Source: CAZAKO01 sp964546145 (GTDB lineage Bacteria; Fidelibacterota; UBA2242). Taken from it: a stretch of 32,178 nucleotides of DNA. Of this stretch, positions 1-7,346 are shown in pieces; position 1 is the first letter of the stretch, and each line of letters starts with the position of its first letter. Where the stretch lies: positions 1 through 32,178 of the forward strand of contig CAZJIU010000018.1 of the NCBI GenBank assembly GCA_964546145.1, read 5' to 3'. The notes under the pieces were generated by a model that worked only from the letters and a program-made list of their open reading frames with translations, had not been told where the DNA came from and ran no database searches. The position numbers and the translations under genes are program-made.

Positions 1-72
1 CGCTGAACTCCAGGTCCTCCTGCAGGCGGCCAGTAGTAAGTAATCAATAAAACTTTATTCACTTTGTGATTT
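1..72. other. Left-edge stretch, possible gene tail
   Basis: This short stretch lies beyond the 3' end of the minus-strand glycan genes. On the plus strand, positions 2-43 read as a short open frame ending in TAA at 41-43 (AELQVLLQAASSK), which could be the last residues of a convergent gene that starts outside the window. Thirteen codons are too few to tell a real tail from chance. There is no convincing terminator: AATAAAACTTTATT is symmetrical, but its loop would be only two bases. Confidence 0.15.
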
Positions 73-756
73 CTAATCTACTACCCGATATTTAATTAAA
101 GTCCAGATTGCCTTTAAGCCATCGCGCCACCTTATTTTTTTCCCTTCCGAGATAGAGCGGGGATGGTAGGAGATTGGTATTTCCTTAATCAAAATACCTC
201 TTTTGGCTACTTTGGCGGTTACTTCAGGACAGAATTCAAACTTCCGGCATTTCAGGTTGAGGGATTTCAATAGCTGACTGTCGAAGACTTTATAACAGGT
301 CGGCTCATCGGTCAATTTCTGGGAGTATAACAAATTAGCCAGCAGTGAGAGAGTTACCCCTCCCAGATAATAACGGAGATAGGAATGTTTGTTCTGTTTA
401 TTCAGAAATCTGGAGCCATAAACGACCTTAGTGTTGTCGGTTTTGATTGGTTCGATGAGTTTTAAATAATCGTCGGGATCGTATTCCAGATCGGCGTCCT
501 GAATGATTGTCACTTCTCCGGTAACAAAAGGGATTGCCGTTCGGATTGCGGCTCCTTTGCCGAGGTTTTGGTTTTGATAAATCACCCTGATGTTATCCTG
601 CTGTTCCAATTCTCTAAGTAATCCCCCGGTGCCGTCAGTCGAGCCATCATCTACCATGATTATTTCTTTCTTAACTGGAACTTGCTGAATTTTGGCTAAA
701 ATCAGCGGCAGAGTTTTGGCCTCATTAAACACGGGCATTATAATTGATAGTTTCAC
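73..756 (-). CDS. Family 2 glycosyltransferase, soluble DPM1-like
   Basis: The 227-residue product is a GT-A fold glycosyltransferase of family 2, closest in layout to the short DPM1-like (polyprenyl-phosphate mannosyl/glucosyl transferase) enzymes. It opens with SIIMPVFNEAKTL, followed by the nucleotide-binding VDDGSTDGT and the metal-binding QDADLEYDP (DXD-type). The C-terminal RSISEGKKIRW segment is typical of this subgroup. There are no membrane segments, so it should work at the inner face of the inner membrane. The start is a GTG lying one base after the TAA of the upstream methyltransferase (TAAGGTG), so translation is probably coupled; an AGGAT lies upstream. It is the last gene of the glycan string. 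The donor sugar and the acceptor lipid cannot be read from sequence. Confidence 0.88.
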   Translation of the reverse strand: MKLSIIMPVFNEAKTLPLILAKIQQVPVKKEIIMVDDGSTDGTGGLLRELEQQDNIRVIYQNQNLGKGAAIRTAIPFVTGEVTIIQDADLEYDPDDYLKLIEPIKTDNTKVVYGSRFLNKQNKHSYLRYYLGGVTLSLLANLLYSQKLTDEPTCYKVFDSQLLKSLNLKCRKFEFCPEVTAKVAKRGILIKEIPISYHPRSISEGKKIRWRDGLKAIWTLIKYRVVD

Positions 757-757
757 C

Positions 758-1489
758 TTAATCCTGATCCTTTTTTAAGATGACGATCAGCGACTGACCG
801 AAGGGAATTTTAATGTTCCGTTCTAATTTGCGGACAATTGGCACAATCCGGTTATCAAAGAAGGTAACATGGTGCTGATTCTGATTTATGATACCTTTGA
901 TCCGGGCATCATAGAACCATCCGAAGGTTCCGATTAGATTTAAATAATCCATTCTCTCGATTTTGAAGTTAGTTTGTTTGACTTTTTCAGATACCATTTT
1001 TTTGGTATATCGCCGGTAATGTCCTAATTGGCGATCAATATTACCATATAAAAATTTAAGCGCCGGAAGTTGCAGAATAAGATAGCCGGGCGTACGTAGT
1101 ATTTGATAAAAATTCTTTAGGGCAAAAAGATCGTTCTCAATATGTTCCAGTACATTCAAACAGACAATCGTATCAATATTTTTTGCTTTAAGTGAAAAAA
1201 TTTCTCGGCTAGTGGCATCCATCTGTAAAAGTTCGACATTGTCATCATGAAATTTTTCGCGAAGAATTTTCAGACAGCTTGGACTCAGTTCGATTGCATA
1301 TACCCGTTTTTTAGTGAGGAAATACTGAGTGTAATTGCCAATTCCGGCGCCAACTTCCAAAATAGAGTCTCCCAGGTAACTGGATATTCTTTCGAGTACC
1401 CAATGCTGGTAGTTAATAGCTTTTGACATTTTCAGCAGGTCGCTAACATCGTAGTCGAAGGTATAATTCAATTCGCCTGGTTCCACCAT
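758..1489 (-). CDS. Class I SAM-dependent methyltransferase
   Basis: The 243-residue protein is a Rossmann-type class I methyltransferase (Methyltransf_11/23 type). Motif I is ILEVGAGIGNYTQYF and the acidic residue after strand 2 is in VYAIELSPS. MDATS follows, and the motif-IV region is IVCLNVLEHIEND. The C-terminal half has the LGHYRRYTKK segment seen in methyltransferases that sit beside DPM1-like glycosyltransferases. The ATG at 1489 has a GAGG nine bases upstream and overlaps the end of the upstream GT-C gene by 22 bases. It lies between a GT-C enzyme and a GT2 enzyme, so its acceptor is probably a sugar or a lipid-linked glycan intermediate. That is inference; the acceptor is not visible. 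Confidence 0.85.
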   Translation of the reverse strand: MVEPGELNYTFDYDVSDLLKMSKAINYQHWVLERISSYLGDSILEVGAGIGNYTQYFLTKKRVYAIELSPSCLKILREKFHDDNVELLQMDATSREIFSLKAKNIDTIVCLNVLEHIENDLFALKNFYQILRTPGYLILQLPALKFLYGNIDRQLGHYRRYTKKMVSEKVKQTNFKIERMDYLNLIGTFGWFYDARIKGIINQNQHHVTFFDNRIVPIVRKLERNIKIPFGQSLIVILKKDQD

Positions 1490-2874
1490 TGCTGAACCTC
1501 ATAGATGTAACATGCGCCTTCTTTCCGATTACCAATGATCTTGATCAATTTGAACTTATCTTTGTTGTTCTGAATAATTTTATAGACCGTACTGGGAGAG
1601 TTGGAGAAGGAATCTATAACGACGAAAGAAACATTGTAACGTTCGAATTTTTCCAGGGTGGCGGTTTCGTATTCCTGATCGTAGGTTGTCCAGTAACTGG
1701 CAGAGCGAATTCCTTTCCGATTGGAAAACAAATACAAAATTTCCTCTTTTCGGCAAGCGACTACGGCGTCCCGGGGAGAATAATAGTTGAGCCATTTGCC
1801 AGCTATCAGGTAGTTTTCCACCGGTCTGGGATAGACAAAACCCATATGNNNNNNNNNNNNNNNNNNNNNNNNNNNNNNNNNNNNNNNNNNNNNNNNNNNN
1901 NNNNNNNNNNNNNNNNNNNNNNNNNNNNNNNNNNNNNNNNNNNNNNNNAGATAGTTCCTTAATTGCCATCCGCCGATAAGGATGAACACTGCAATTCCCA
2001 AGTAGACCGCTTTCTTCCAATCCTTTTTTAACAGGAAATATAAGACGCTGGCAAAAGCCATCCCGATGCCGACGGATCTGGTAAAGTAGGTCATCAGGAT
2101 CGAGAACGCGGATAAGATTAGAATTGGATAGTTAATTTTGGGAGATTGATCATATTTATCAAGAAGCCAAATCGAGAGTAAGGAGTAGAAGACAAAAGGC
2201 ATTTCGGTCATTACCAGTGATGAGAAATCCGAAACGTAAGGGTGGGTTCCGAAAAGCAAAGTTAATCCGAGAGCAATCTCTACCCGCAGTACTTTTTTAA
2301 GTATGATGAAAAAGAGGATAAATGACCCGATCGTTAAAAGGAGCGTCAGGATTTTAAAGGCTATGATATTAATCCCAAATATTTTTATCAGCGGGGTCAG
2401 CATAATTGATACGCCCGGCTGATCTAAAGTAATATATTCTTCCTGTGGATTTTGAATACTTTTGTATTTTCCGGTCGTGGCTAAAGAGCTTGCCCCGCAA
2501 ATATATCGGGCATTATCACCGTTCATACTTAGCGCCGGATTGAAAGCCAATGCCTGAACCAAGATGATCAGCACAAACCCCAACAGGATTGTTACTTTAA
2601 GAACGTTAGAAGAGTGTTTATCCTTAAAATAGCAGTACCCCAGATAGGAAAATAGTATGATTAATGATAGGTAGAGAAGAATCTGGGAGGTAAATATCCA
2701 GGAGGCATGTTGTTTAATGTAGTTATTGCTAATGTCACCAAGCTTCATGAATGTAAAAGCAAAGATGACAGTGGCTACAACGATTAAACCAAAGTAGATT
2801 AAATTGGATTTCGAATTGTCCGAACTTATTATTGATTCAATATTTATTTTACTTTTTGGGGGCTTTTTTGTCAC
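1468..2874 (-). CDS. GT-C membrane glycosyltransferase (ArnT/PMT-like), interrupted by gap
   Basis: This is a polytopic membrane protein resembling the ArnT/PMT_2 family, which transfers sugars from polyprenyl-phosphate donors on the outer side of the inner membrane. After the first hydrophobic segment comes the loop NGDNARYICGASSLATTGKY, the usual place of the catalytic acidic residue. Several more membrane segments follow, up to GGWQLRNY. The 100-N gap then interrupts the frame, and the last ~100 residues (from HMGFVYPRP) form the C-terminal extramembrane part with a GKWLNYYSPRDAVV stretch. The two halves stay in frame only if the gap length is taken literally. The longest frame begins at 2979, but I prefer the GTG at 2874: it lies 10 bases after the upstream stop and follows AGGA. 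The gene ends 22 bases inside the methyltransferase gene. The sugar is unknown. Confidence 0.75.
   Translation of the reverse strand: MTKKPPKSKINIESIISSDNSKSNLIYFGLIVVATVIFAFTFMKLGDISNNYIKQHASWIFTSQILLYLSLIILFSYLGYCYFKDKHSSNVLKVTILLGFVLIILVQALAFNPALSMNGDNARYICGASSLATTGKYKSIQNPQEEYITLDQPGVSIMLTPLIKIFGINIIAFKILTLLLTIGSFILFFIILKKVLRVEIALGLTLLFGTHPYVSDFSSLVMTEMPFVFYSLLSIWLLDKYDQSPKINYPILILSAFSILMTYFTRSVGIGMAFASVLYFLLKKDWKKAVYLGIAVFILIGGWQLRNYXXXXXXXXXXXXXXXXXXXXXXXXXXXXXXXXXXHMGFVYPRPVENYLIAGKWLNYYSPRDAVVACRKEEILYLFSNRKGIRSASYWTTYDQEYETATLEKFERYNVSFVVIDSFSNSPSTVYKIIQNNKDKFKLIKIIGNRKEGACYIYEVQQWWNQAN
1849..1948. other. Assembly gap of 100 Ns
   Basis: There are exactly 100 consecutive Ns inside the GT-C glycosyltransferase gene. 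A round 100 is a usual scaffolding placeholder for a gap of unknown size. Related GT-C proteins normally carry a longer stretch between the WQLRNY-type segment and the C-terminal domain than the 33 residues implied here, so real sequence is probably missing. Confidence 0.97.
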
Positions 2875-2884
2875 TATCCTAAGC

Positions 2885-3919
2885 CTATTTATAATATTTT
2901 TTCGTAAAGCCGATATATTCGCCCTTCCCCAGAATAATCCGCCGGATATAGTTGGTGGTGAATCCCAGACCGTAGGCAACGATTTGGGTCAGGGAAACGA
3001 CTGGTGCCAAGAGTGCCGTTCTGAGATCGTGATAGCGACGGAAAGCGCTAATAAAAATAATTACCATCATTCCGAGCGCGATTCCCGTAGCGATTAGCCA
3101 GCTATAACGAAAAACGGGGTGAAAAGGTGTTAAGAGAATTAGGATGAAATAGCCTAAAGTGCCAACTGCCGGAATGAAATGCAGCGGTTCAAGAATTGCC
3201 TGATCAATTTTGGCCAAATTAATGCGTGCTACGCCCCAATTAAAAATCTGGCGAAAAAATTTACGCAGGCTGGTACGGCGTTTGTGATAAACAATTGCAT
3301 CGGGGACGTAAATGACTTTTGCACCACTGGCGATAATCCGACGGCTGAATTCAAGATCCTGCCCGTGGCGCAGATTATTCATTCCACCTAAATTTTCGAA
3401 AATCGAGTAATGGATGCCCATATTGTAGCTGCGAGGATAGAATTTGGCTAATCTTTTACTTGTGTGTCCCCGCATGCCGCCGGTAGTCAAAAATGAGGTC
3501 ATGGCATAATCAATAGCTTTTTGCAGCGGGGTAAATTCCGGCAATACTCCATCGGGTCCGCCAAATGCTTGTGGTTGTTCTTTTTCAACTGCCTGGGCAA
3601 TACGTTCCAACCAGTGCTGGTCAGCAATACAGTCGCTATCAATAAATAAAAAAAATTCGCCCTCCGCCTGAGCCATCCCAGAATTCCGTGCCGGACCAGG
3701 TCCCTCATGCTTGCGCTGAAGTAAGCGGATTCGGAAATCTGCTTGAGGCATGAATTGATTAATCTGCTCGGGAGTGTTATCATCTGAACCATCGTCTACC
3801 AGAAGTACTTCAAATTGATTGTGGAGAAAAGTCTGATTTTGGAAAGAGCCAATAAGCTCCCTGATTTCACTAGCGCGGTTGAAAGTTGGAACTATGATCG
3901 AGAATAAATAAGGTTTCAT
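2885..3919 (-). CDS. Family 2 glycosyltransferase with C-terminal membrane segments (ExoA-like)
   Basis: The 344-residue protein has an N-terminal GT-A catalytic domain: FSIIVPTFNRASEI, LLVDDGSDDNTPEQ and the metal-binding FLFIDSDC. The central GQDLEFSRRI matches the acidic catalytic-base region of GT2 enzymes. The last third holds about three hydrophobic segments (around residues 245-265, 272-295 and 305-330). The layout resembles ExoA-type or cellulose-synthase-like GT2 enzymes that extend exopolysaccharide or lipid-linked glycans at the cytoplasmic face. Its ATG overlaps the stop of the upstream gene as ATGA (3916-3919), a classic coupling signal, and a GTG-started gene follows 10 bases after its stop. 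Substrates cannot be assigned. Confidence 0.87.
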   Translation of the reverse strand: MKPYLFSIIVPTFNRASEIRELIGSFQNQTFLHNQFEVLLVDDGSDDNTPEQINQFMPQADFRIRLLQRKHEGPGPARNSGMAQAEGEFFLFIDSDCIADQHWLERIAQAVEKEQPQAFGGPDGVLPEFTPLQKAIDYAMTSFLTTGGMRGHTSKRLAKFYPRSYNMGIHYSIFENLGGMNNLRHGQDLEFSRRIIASGAKVIYVPDAIVYHKRRTSLRKFFRQIFNWGVARINLAKIDQAILEPLHFIPAVGTLGYFILILLTPFHPVFRYSWLIATGIALGMMVIIFISAFRRYHDLRTALLAPVVSLTQIVAYGLGFTTNYIRRIILGKGEYIGFTKKYYK

Positions 3920-4869
3920 TGATTTTTCGTTTTATGGTAATAGGCAATCATTTCCCCGATAAGCCCCAGTGAAAAGAATTGCATCCCGAATACAATTAGT
4001 AAAACTCCTAATACTAGTAGCGCAACATGCCTCTGGAACGGTTCGTGATAGGCGAACTTGAGAATCAATAAGTAAATCTCAGCCAGCAAGCCAATCGCAA
4101 CAAAGATAATTCCCCATAGGCCGAAAAAGTGCATTGGACGGCGCAGAAATTTTGCCGTAAACAAAACAGTCAGCAGATCAAGAAAACCCTTGTAAAATCG
4201 GCTGGCGCCATATTTGGTCACTCCGTATTTACGCGGAAAGTGGCGCACTATTAGTTCGCTACTGGTGAATCCCTCAATTTTGGCTAATACTGGAATAAAC
4301 CGGTGCAACTCGCCATACAGATTGAGCGATTTTGCGACGACTGATTTATAGACTTTTAGCCCATTGTTCATATCGTGCAGCCGTACGCCAGTCAATAGGC
4401 GGGAGGTGAAATTAAATAGTCGCGATGTATATTTCTTAATAAAACGATCCCGGCGTTTCTGTTTCCAGCCGGAAACCAGGTCAAATTTTTCATTTTTAAT
4501 GATCTCGATCATCGGTAATATAGCCTGGGGATCATCTTGCAAATCGGCGTCAATGGTAGCAATGTATTCGCCTTTAGCTACTGCAAATCCTTCATTTAGA
4601 GCTGCAGCTTTACCCCGGTTGACAGGGAAACGAATGACCGAGGTGTTGGGATACTCTTGAGATAATTGGAGTTCAGCCTCGTAAGAACCGTCACGGCTGC
4701 CGTCGTCTACAAAAATTAATTCTAACGAATAGTCGGTGGCTTGAAAAGCCTCTGTGATTTTCTGATGGAGCTCGCGTAATGACTCAACTTCATTGAAAAC
4801 CGGAATTACAATCGAAACTAAATTGGATTGAGCATATTGTTCCACGATCACCTCATATTTAATCTGCAT
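3916..4869 (-). CDS. Polyprenyl-phosphate glycosyltransferase (GtrB/ArnC/DPM-like)
   Basis: The 317-residue enzyme has the GtrB/ArnC arrangement: a GT-A domain followed by two C-terminal membrane segments. Visible motifs are SIVIPVFNEVESL, LIFVDDGSRDGS, the DXD-type TIDADLQDDPQ and the NNGLKVYK segment. Hydrophobic segments lie near residues 245-270 and 280-308. Members of this family move a sugar from a nucleotide donor to undecaprenyl phosphate, giving the donor used by GT-C enzymes. A GT-C gene lies two genes downstream, so a donor-synthesis and transfer pair is likely (inference). The ATG directly follows the upstream TGA (TGAATG, no spacer), and the stop overlaps the next start by four bases. 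Confidence 0.88.
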   Translation of the reverse strand: MQIKYEVIVEQYAQSNLVSIVIPVFNEVESLRELHQKITEAFQATDYSLELIFVDDGSRDGSYEAELQLSQEYPNTSVIRFPVNRGKAAALNEGFAVAKGEYIATIDADLQDDPQAILPMIEIIKNEKFDLVSGWKQKRRDRFIKKYTSRLFNFTSRLLTGVRLHDMNNGLKVYKSVVAKSLNLYGELHRFIPVLAKIEGFTSSELIVRHFPRKYGVTKYGASRFYKGFLDLLTVLFTAKFLRRPMHFFGLWGIIFVAIGLLAEIYLLILKFAYHEPFQRHVALLVLGVLLIVFGMQFFSLGLIGEMIAYYHKTKNQ

Positions 4870-5586
4870 TCAGGCTAATTTAATCAATTCATAACGGAAT
4901 TGGGAGTATTGAATAGTGATATTGATACCTTGGGGAGATGTTATTTTTAATAAAGAAGGTAACCAGAAACCTGATTCCAACTGATGATAATTGTCATAGT
5001 GGATTGTTGCCAGTGGTTGTTGCTCTTTCAGGGCAGTTAATGATTTTAGCTGGTGAAGTTTGTTGTAGGTATATTGGTAAGTGATTGCTGGTGCAGAGGT
5101 GAGATTTTGAGTCGGTGGGGTAAGACCAATTAGAATCGCAGGTAAGCAGGCTATGGGAATCTCAGGAATTTCGTAATCAATCGTAAGGTCAGGCCATTTC
5201 AATCCCGAATAGTATTTTGCCTCTCTTTGCAGCCAGAGTTGATATTCACCATTGCTGATCTCGATTTTTGCCAGTTGGCGTTTCAGCGGATCTTTTAGTT
5301 GGATAGTGAGAGTGTCTAATGAGTGATAGGTGATTGCGGCGAAGAGCTGTAGCTCGGAAGTTGGGGTAGTCAGTGTAACTGCAGCATCAAAATTCAGGGT
5401 TTTCAGTTGTTCTGGAATGATGGATTTTTCCTGAATTATATCGGAGGGGGTGGTAGAGATATTCTTTTTTAAAGTTAAAATATGGCTGCATTCAGGTAGA
5501 ATAAAACCCATAAATAAGATGAAGGTCAGAGGACGGATTAGGTTACCTGGAGAGTTTTTCTTTAAGGGCTTCGTTGTCCGGATCAT
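4870..5586 (-). CDS. DUF4292/LolB-like outer-membrane lipoprotein (putative)
   Basis: The 238-residue protein has an N-terminal hydrophobic stretch (LTFILFMGFILPEC) ending in Cys33, followed by a beta-rich domain with no clear enzyme motif. In the Bacteroidota, a TPR protein is commonly followed by a DUF4292 lipoprotein with a LolB-like fold. The same order here, plus the all-beta pattern (for example WLQREAKYYSGLKWP), supports that assignment. The lipobox LPEC is not canonical: Pro at -2 and Glu at -1. The ATG at 5586 lies 44 bases inside the TPR gene and has only a weak ribosome site, but no better start precedes the signal sequence. It may help place lipoproteins or glycolipids in the outer membrane. 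Neither the family nor the role is certain. Confidence 0.6.
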   Translation of the reverse strand: MIRTTKPLKKNSPGNLIRPLTFILFMGFILPECSHILTLKKNISTTPSDIIQEKSIIPEQLKTLNFDAAVTLTTPTSELQLFAAITYHSLDTLTIQLKDPLKRQLAKIEISNGEYQLWLQREAKYYSGLKWPDLTIDYEIPEIPIACLPAILIGLTPPTQNLTSAPAITYQYTYNKLHQLKSLTALKEQQPLATIHYDNYHQLESGFWLPSLLKITSPQGINITIQYSQFRYELIKLA

Positions 5587-7042
5587 ATTCGAGTGCTTGC
5601 CGGTAATGGCCTTTTGCCTCCTCGCTTTTATTCAGCTTCATCAAAATATCGCCCAAATGCTCGAGAATTTCGGGATTATCTTTGGCTAATGACGCTGCTT
5701 TCGCGACATATTCTTTAGCCTCTTGGTAATTTCCGGTCAGATAAAGTAACCAGCCTTTGGTATCAAGGTAGGAGGCGTTATCCGGGGCAATTTTTAGCGC
5801 TTTACTGACCATCCGGCTGGCCTTTGCGAGGTCCTTACCACGCAGAGCAAGACTATAGGCAAAATTGTTCAGAGCTATATCCAAGTCCGGGTTTTCGTCA
5901 ATGATTAAGGAGTAAAGACTGTCGGATAATGCATACTTGGCCAGAGTATCCCAGACATTTGCCAGGATAATCTGGGCCTGGATATTGTCGTTATCAATTT
6001 CCAGGGCTTTTAAAAGGGAAACTTCAGCAGCTTGATACTGTTTCTGTTTGAGCAGTGAATTAGCATTAATAATAAAGAAATAGGGTTGTTGGGAAAATTT
6101 TACGGTAGCCGAATCGAGTAACTGGTATAGCTGCTCGAAGTAGTCTTTGCGTGAATAGAGGTATGCTAGGCTAATATAGGTATTTTCCCGCTCGGGATTT
6201 TTCCGAATAAGTGCTTGCAGGTAGCTGATAGCTTCAGCGACATTCTCGCTGCGAGCCAGTAGGTCACCATAATTTTCCTGAATTGCAGTATCTTGCGGAG
6301 CGATCTGTAACAGTTTTTGATAAAGTTTAAGGGCAGCGGGAATGTCATTTTGGAGTAAAGCTATATCAGCGCGGTATTTATAATAATTGATTTCCTCGGG
6401 ATGTTGGGAGATTAATTTATCGTAGTAAGCCGCAGCACGGTTAGTATCCTTGGTGATGATCGAGATCTCAGCAGCTTTTTCGAGGGCTTTGACTTGACTT
6501 GAGTCGTTGGTAAAAATCTCCTCATACAGCTGCAGGGCGTTTTCCAGTTTTTTGTTTTTGAGGTAAACTGCCGCTAGCTGATAAGTTAATTCCAAATCAG
6601 TAGGGTCAGCCTGATGCAGTATTTGGTACTCTTTTTCGGCGTTTTCGGCGTTGCCGGTCAGGAAATAAATCTGAGCCAAAATTTCGCGGGCTTCCAGGTC
6701 GTTTTTATCCAGAATCAGAGCCTTTTTCAGGGCCTGAATACCGCGATCGAGTTTTCCAAGATTAATATAGGCTTTAGCCATTGAGACATAGATCGTGTTG
6801 GAGCTCGAATCGTATTGAAGGGCATCCTGATATTCCAGGACTGCCATTGCGTAGTTCTCCTGCATGCTGTATTGTTCACCAGCCATAAAATGTTCGACTG
6901 CTCGGGAGTCATAAGCTTTGACGGAGTCGGCCGGAGTGGGTAAAGTTTCAGGTTTGATGGATGCTCGATGACTGCAAGAAAATGTCGTGCTGATTAGTAT
7001 TGCACAAAGAACAATATTAAGTAATAAAGGTTGTGATTTCAT
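5543..7042 (-). CDS. TPR-repeat lipoprotein
   Basis: The 499-residue protein is almost entirely made of tetratricopeptide repeats after an N-terminal lipoprotein-type signal sequence (MKSQPLLLNIVLCAILIS, then TTFSC with Cys23). Roughly a dozen 34-residue units are visible, with typical pieces such as AEKEYQILHQADPTD, NFAYSLALRGKDLAKA and AKGHYRQALEYDPDN. I chose the ATG at 7042 over the in-frame ATG at 7078 because it gives a normal signal sequence and has AAGAAG upstream. TPR lipoproteins act as scaffolds for envelope complexes. No partner can be named, although the overlapping DUF4292-like gene suggests a shared outer-membrane job. The first ~20 residues after the Cys are Pro/Thr/Ser-rich and probably form a tether. 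Confidence 0.85.
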   Translation of the reverse strand: MKSQPLLLNIVLCAILISTTFSCSHRASIKPETLPTPADSVKAYDSRAVEHFMAGEQYSMQENYAMAVLEYQDALQYDSSSNTIYVSMAKAYINLGKLDRGIQALKKALILDKNDLEAREILAQIYFLTGNAENAEKEYQILHQADPTDLELTYQLAAVYLKNKKLENALQLYEEIFTNDSSQVKALEKAAEISIITKDTNRAAAYYDKLISQHPEEINYYKYRADIALLQNDIPAALKLYQKLLQIAPQDTAIQENYGDLLARSENVAEAISYLQALIRKNPERENTYISLAYLYSRKDYFEQLYQLLDSATVKFSQQPYFFIINANSLLKQKQYQAAEVSLLKALEIDNDNIQAQIILANVWDTLAKYALSDSLYSLIIDENPDLDIALNNFAYSLALRGKDLAKASRMVSKALKIAPDNASYLDTKGWLLYLTGNYQEAKEYVAKAASLAKDNPEILEHLGDILMKLNKSEEAKGHYRQALEYDPDNEALKEKLSR

Positions 7043-7128
7043 TATTAATCGTCTTCTTGACTCAGCTATTTTGATCATTGCTATATTGAGTTGGAATATG
7101 ACTGTTTTTATCGTTTGAATGATTTTGC

Positions 7129-7332
7129 TTACTTATAAATCTCACTCCGATTGCAATTGCATACCCCGACCATTCTTTCTTTAAAGCGAATCGAGTTAGT
7201 GGCTTCGTCTTTTACTGGGATAATATGTTTTACCATTTCGATTGCTTCGCCGCAGATGGGGCAATGTTTTCGGAAGTCTTGTGAGGATTTAGCAACCTTA
7301 TCAGCAAATCCTCGGCTTGTTCGTTTTACCAT
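7129..7332 (-). CDS. Small zinc-ribbon protein, conserved hypothetical
   Basis: The 67-residue basic protein has two cysteine knuckles, CPICGEA (Cys24, Cys27) and VCNCN (Cys58, Cys60), about 30 residues apart, as in a zinc ribbon. The N-terminus RTSRGFADKVAK is lysine/arginine-rich and could touch nucleic acid. From memory, similar short proteins occur in FCB genomes, but I cannot name a family. It has the best ribosome site on this strand, AAAGGAG seven bases before the ATG. That site overlaps the stop of the diguanylate cyclase, so the two are probably translated from one message. Function unknown; a ribosome, RNA or DNA role is only a guess. Confidence 0.75.
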   Translation of the reverse strand: MVKRTSRGFADKVAKSSQDFRKHCPICGEAIEMVKHIIPVKDEATNSIRFKERMVGVCNCNRSEIYK

Positions 7333-7339
7333 AAAAATA

Positions 7340-7346
7340 CTCCTTT
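7340..7346 (-). promoter_or_regulatory. Ribosome binding site of the zinc-ribbon gene
   Basis: AAAGGAG lies seven bases before the ATG at 7332 and overlaps the TAA of the upstream diguanylate cyclase gene (7345-7347). The overlap suggests translational coupling and fixes the start of the small gene. Confidence 0.8.

Noticed and set aside
44..57. AATAAAACTTTATT as a terminator for the minus-strand operon
   Set aside because: The symmetrical sequence would leave only a two-base loop and has no GC pairs or following T-run.
1489..1962. Plus-strand open frame running through the N gap
   Set aside because: It is opposite a well-supported membrane glycosyltransferase gene, includes 100 undefined bases and shows no protein family features.
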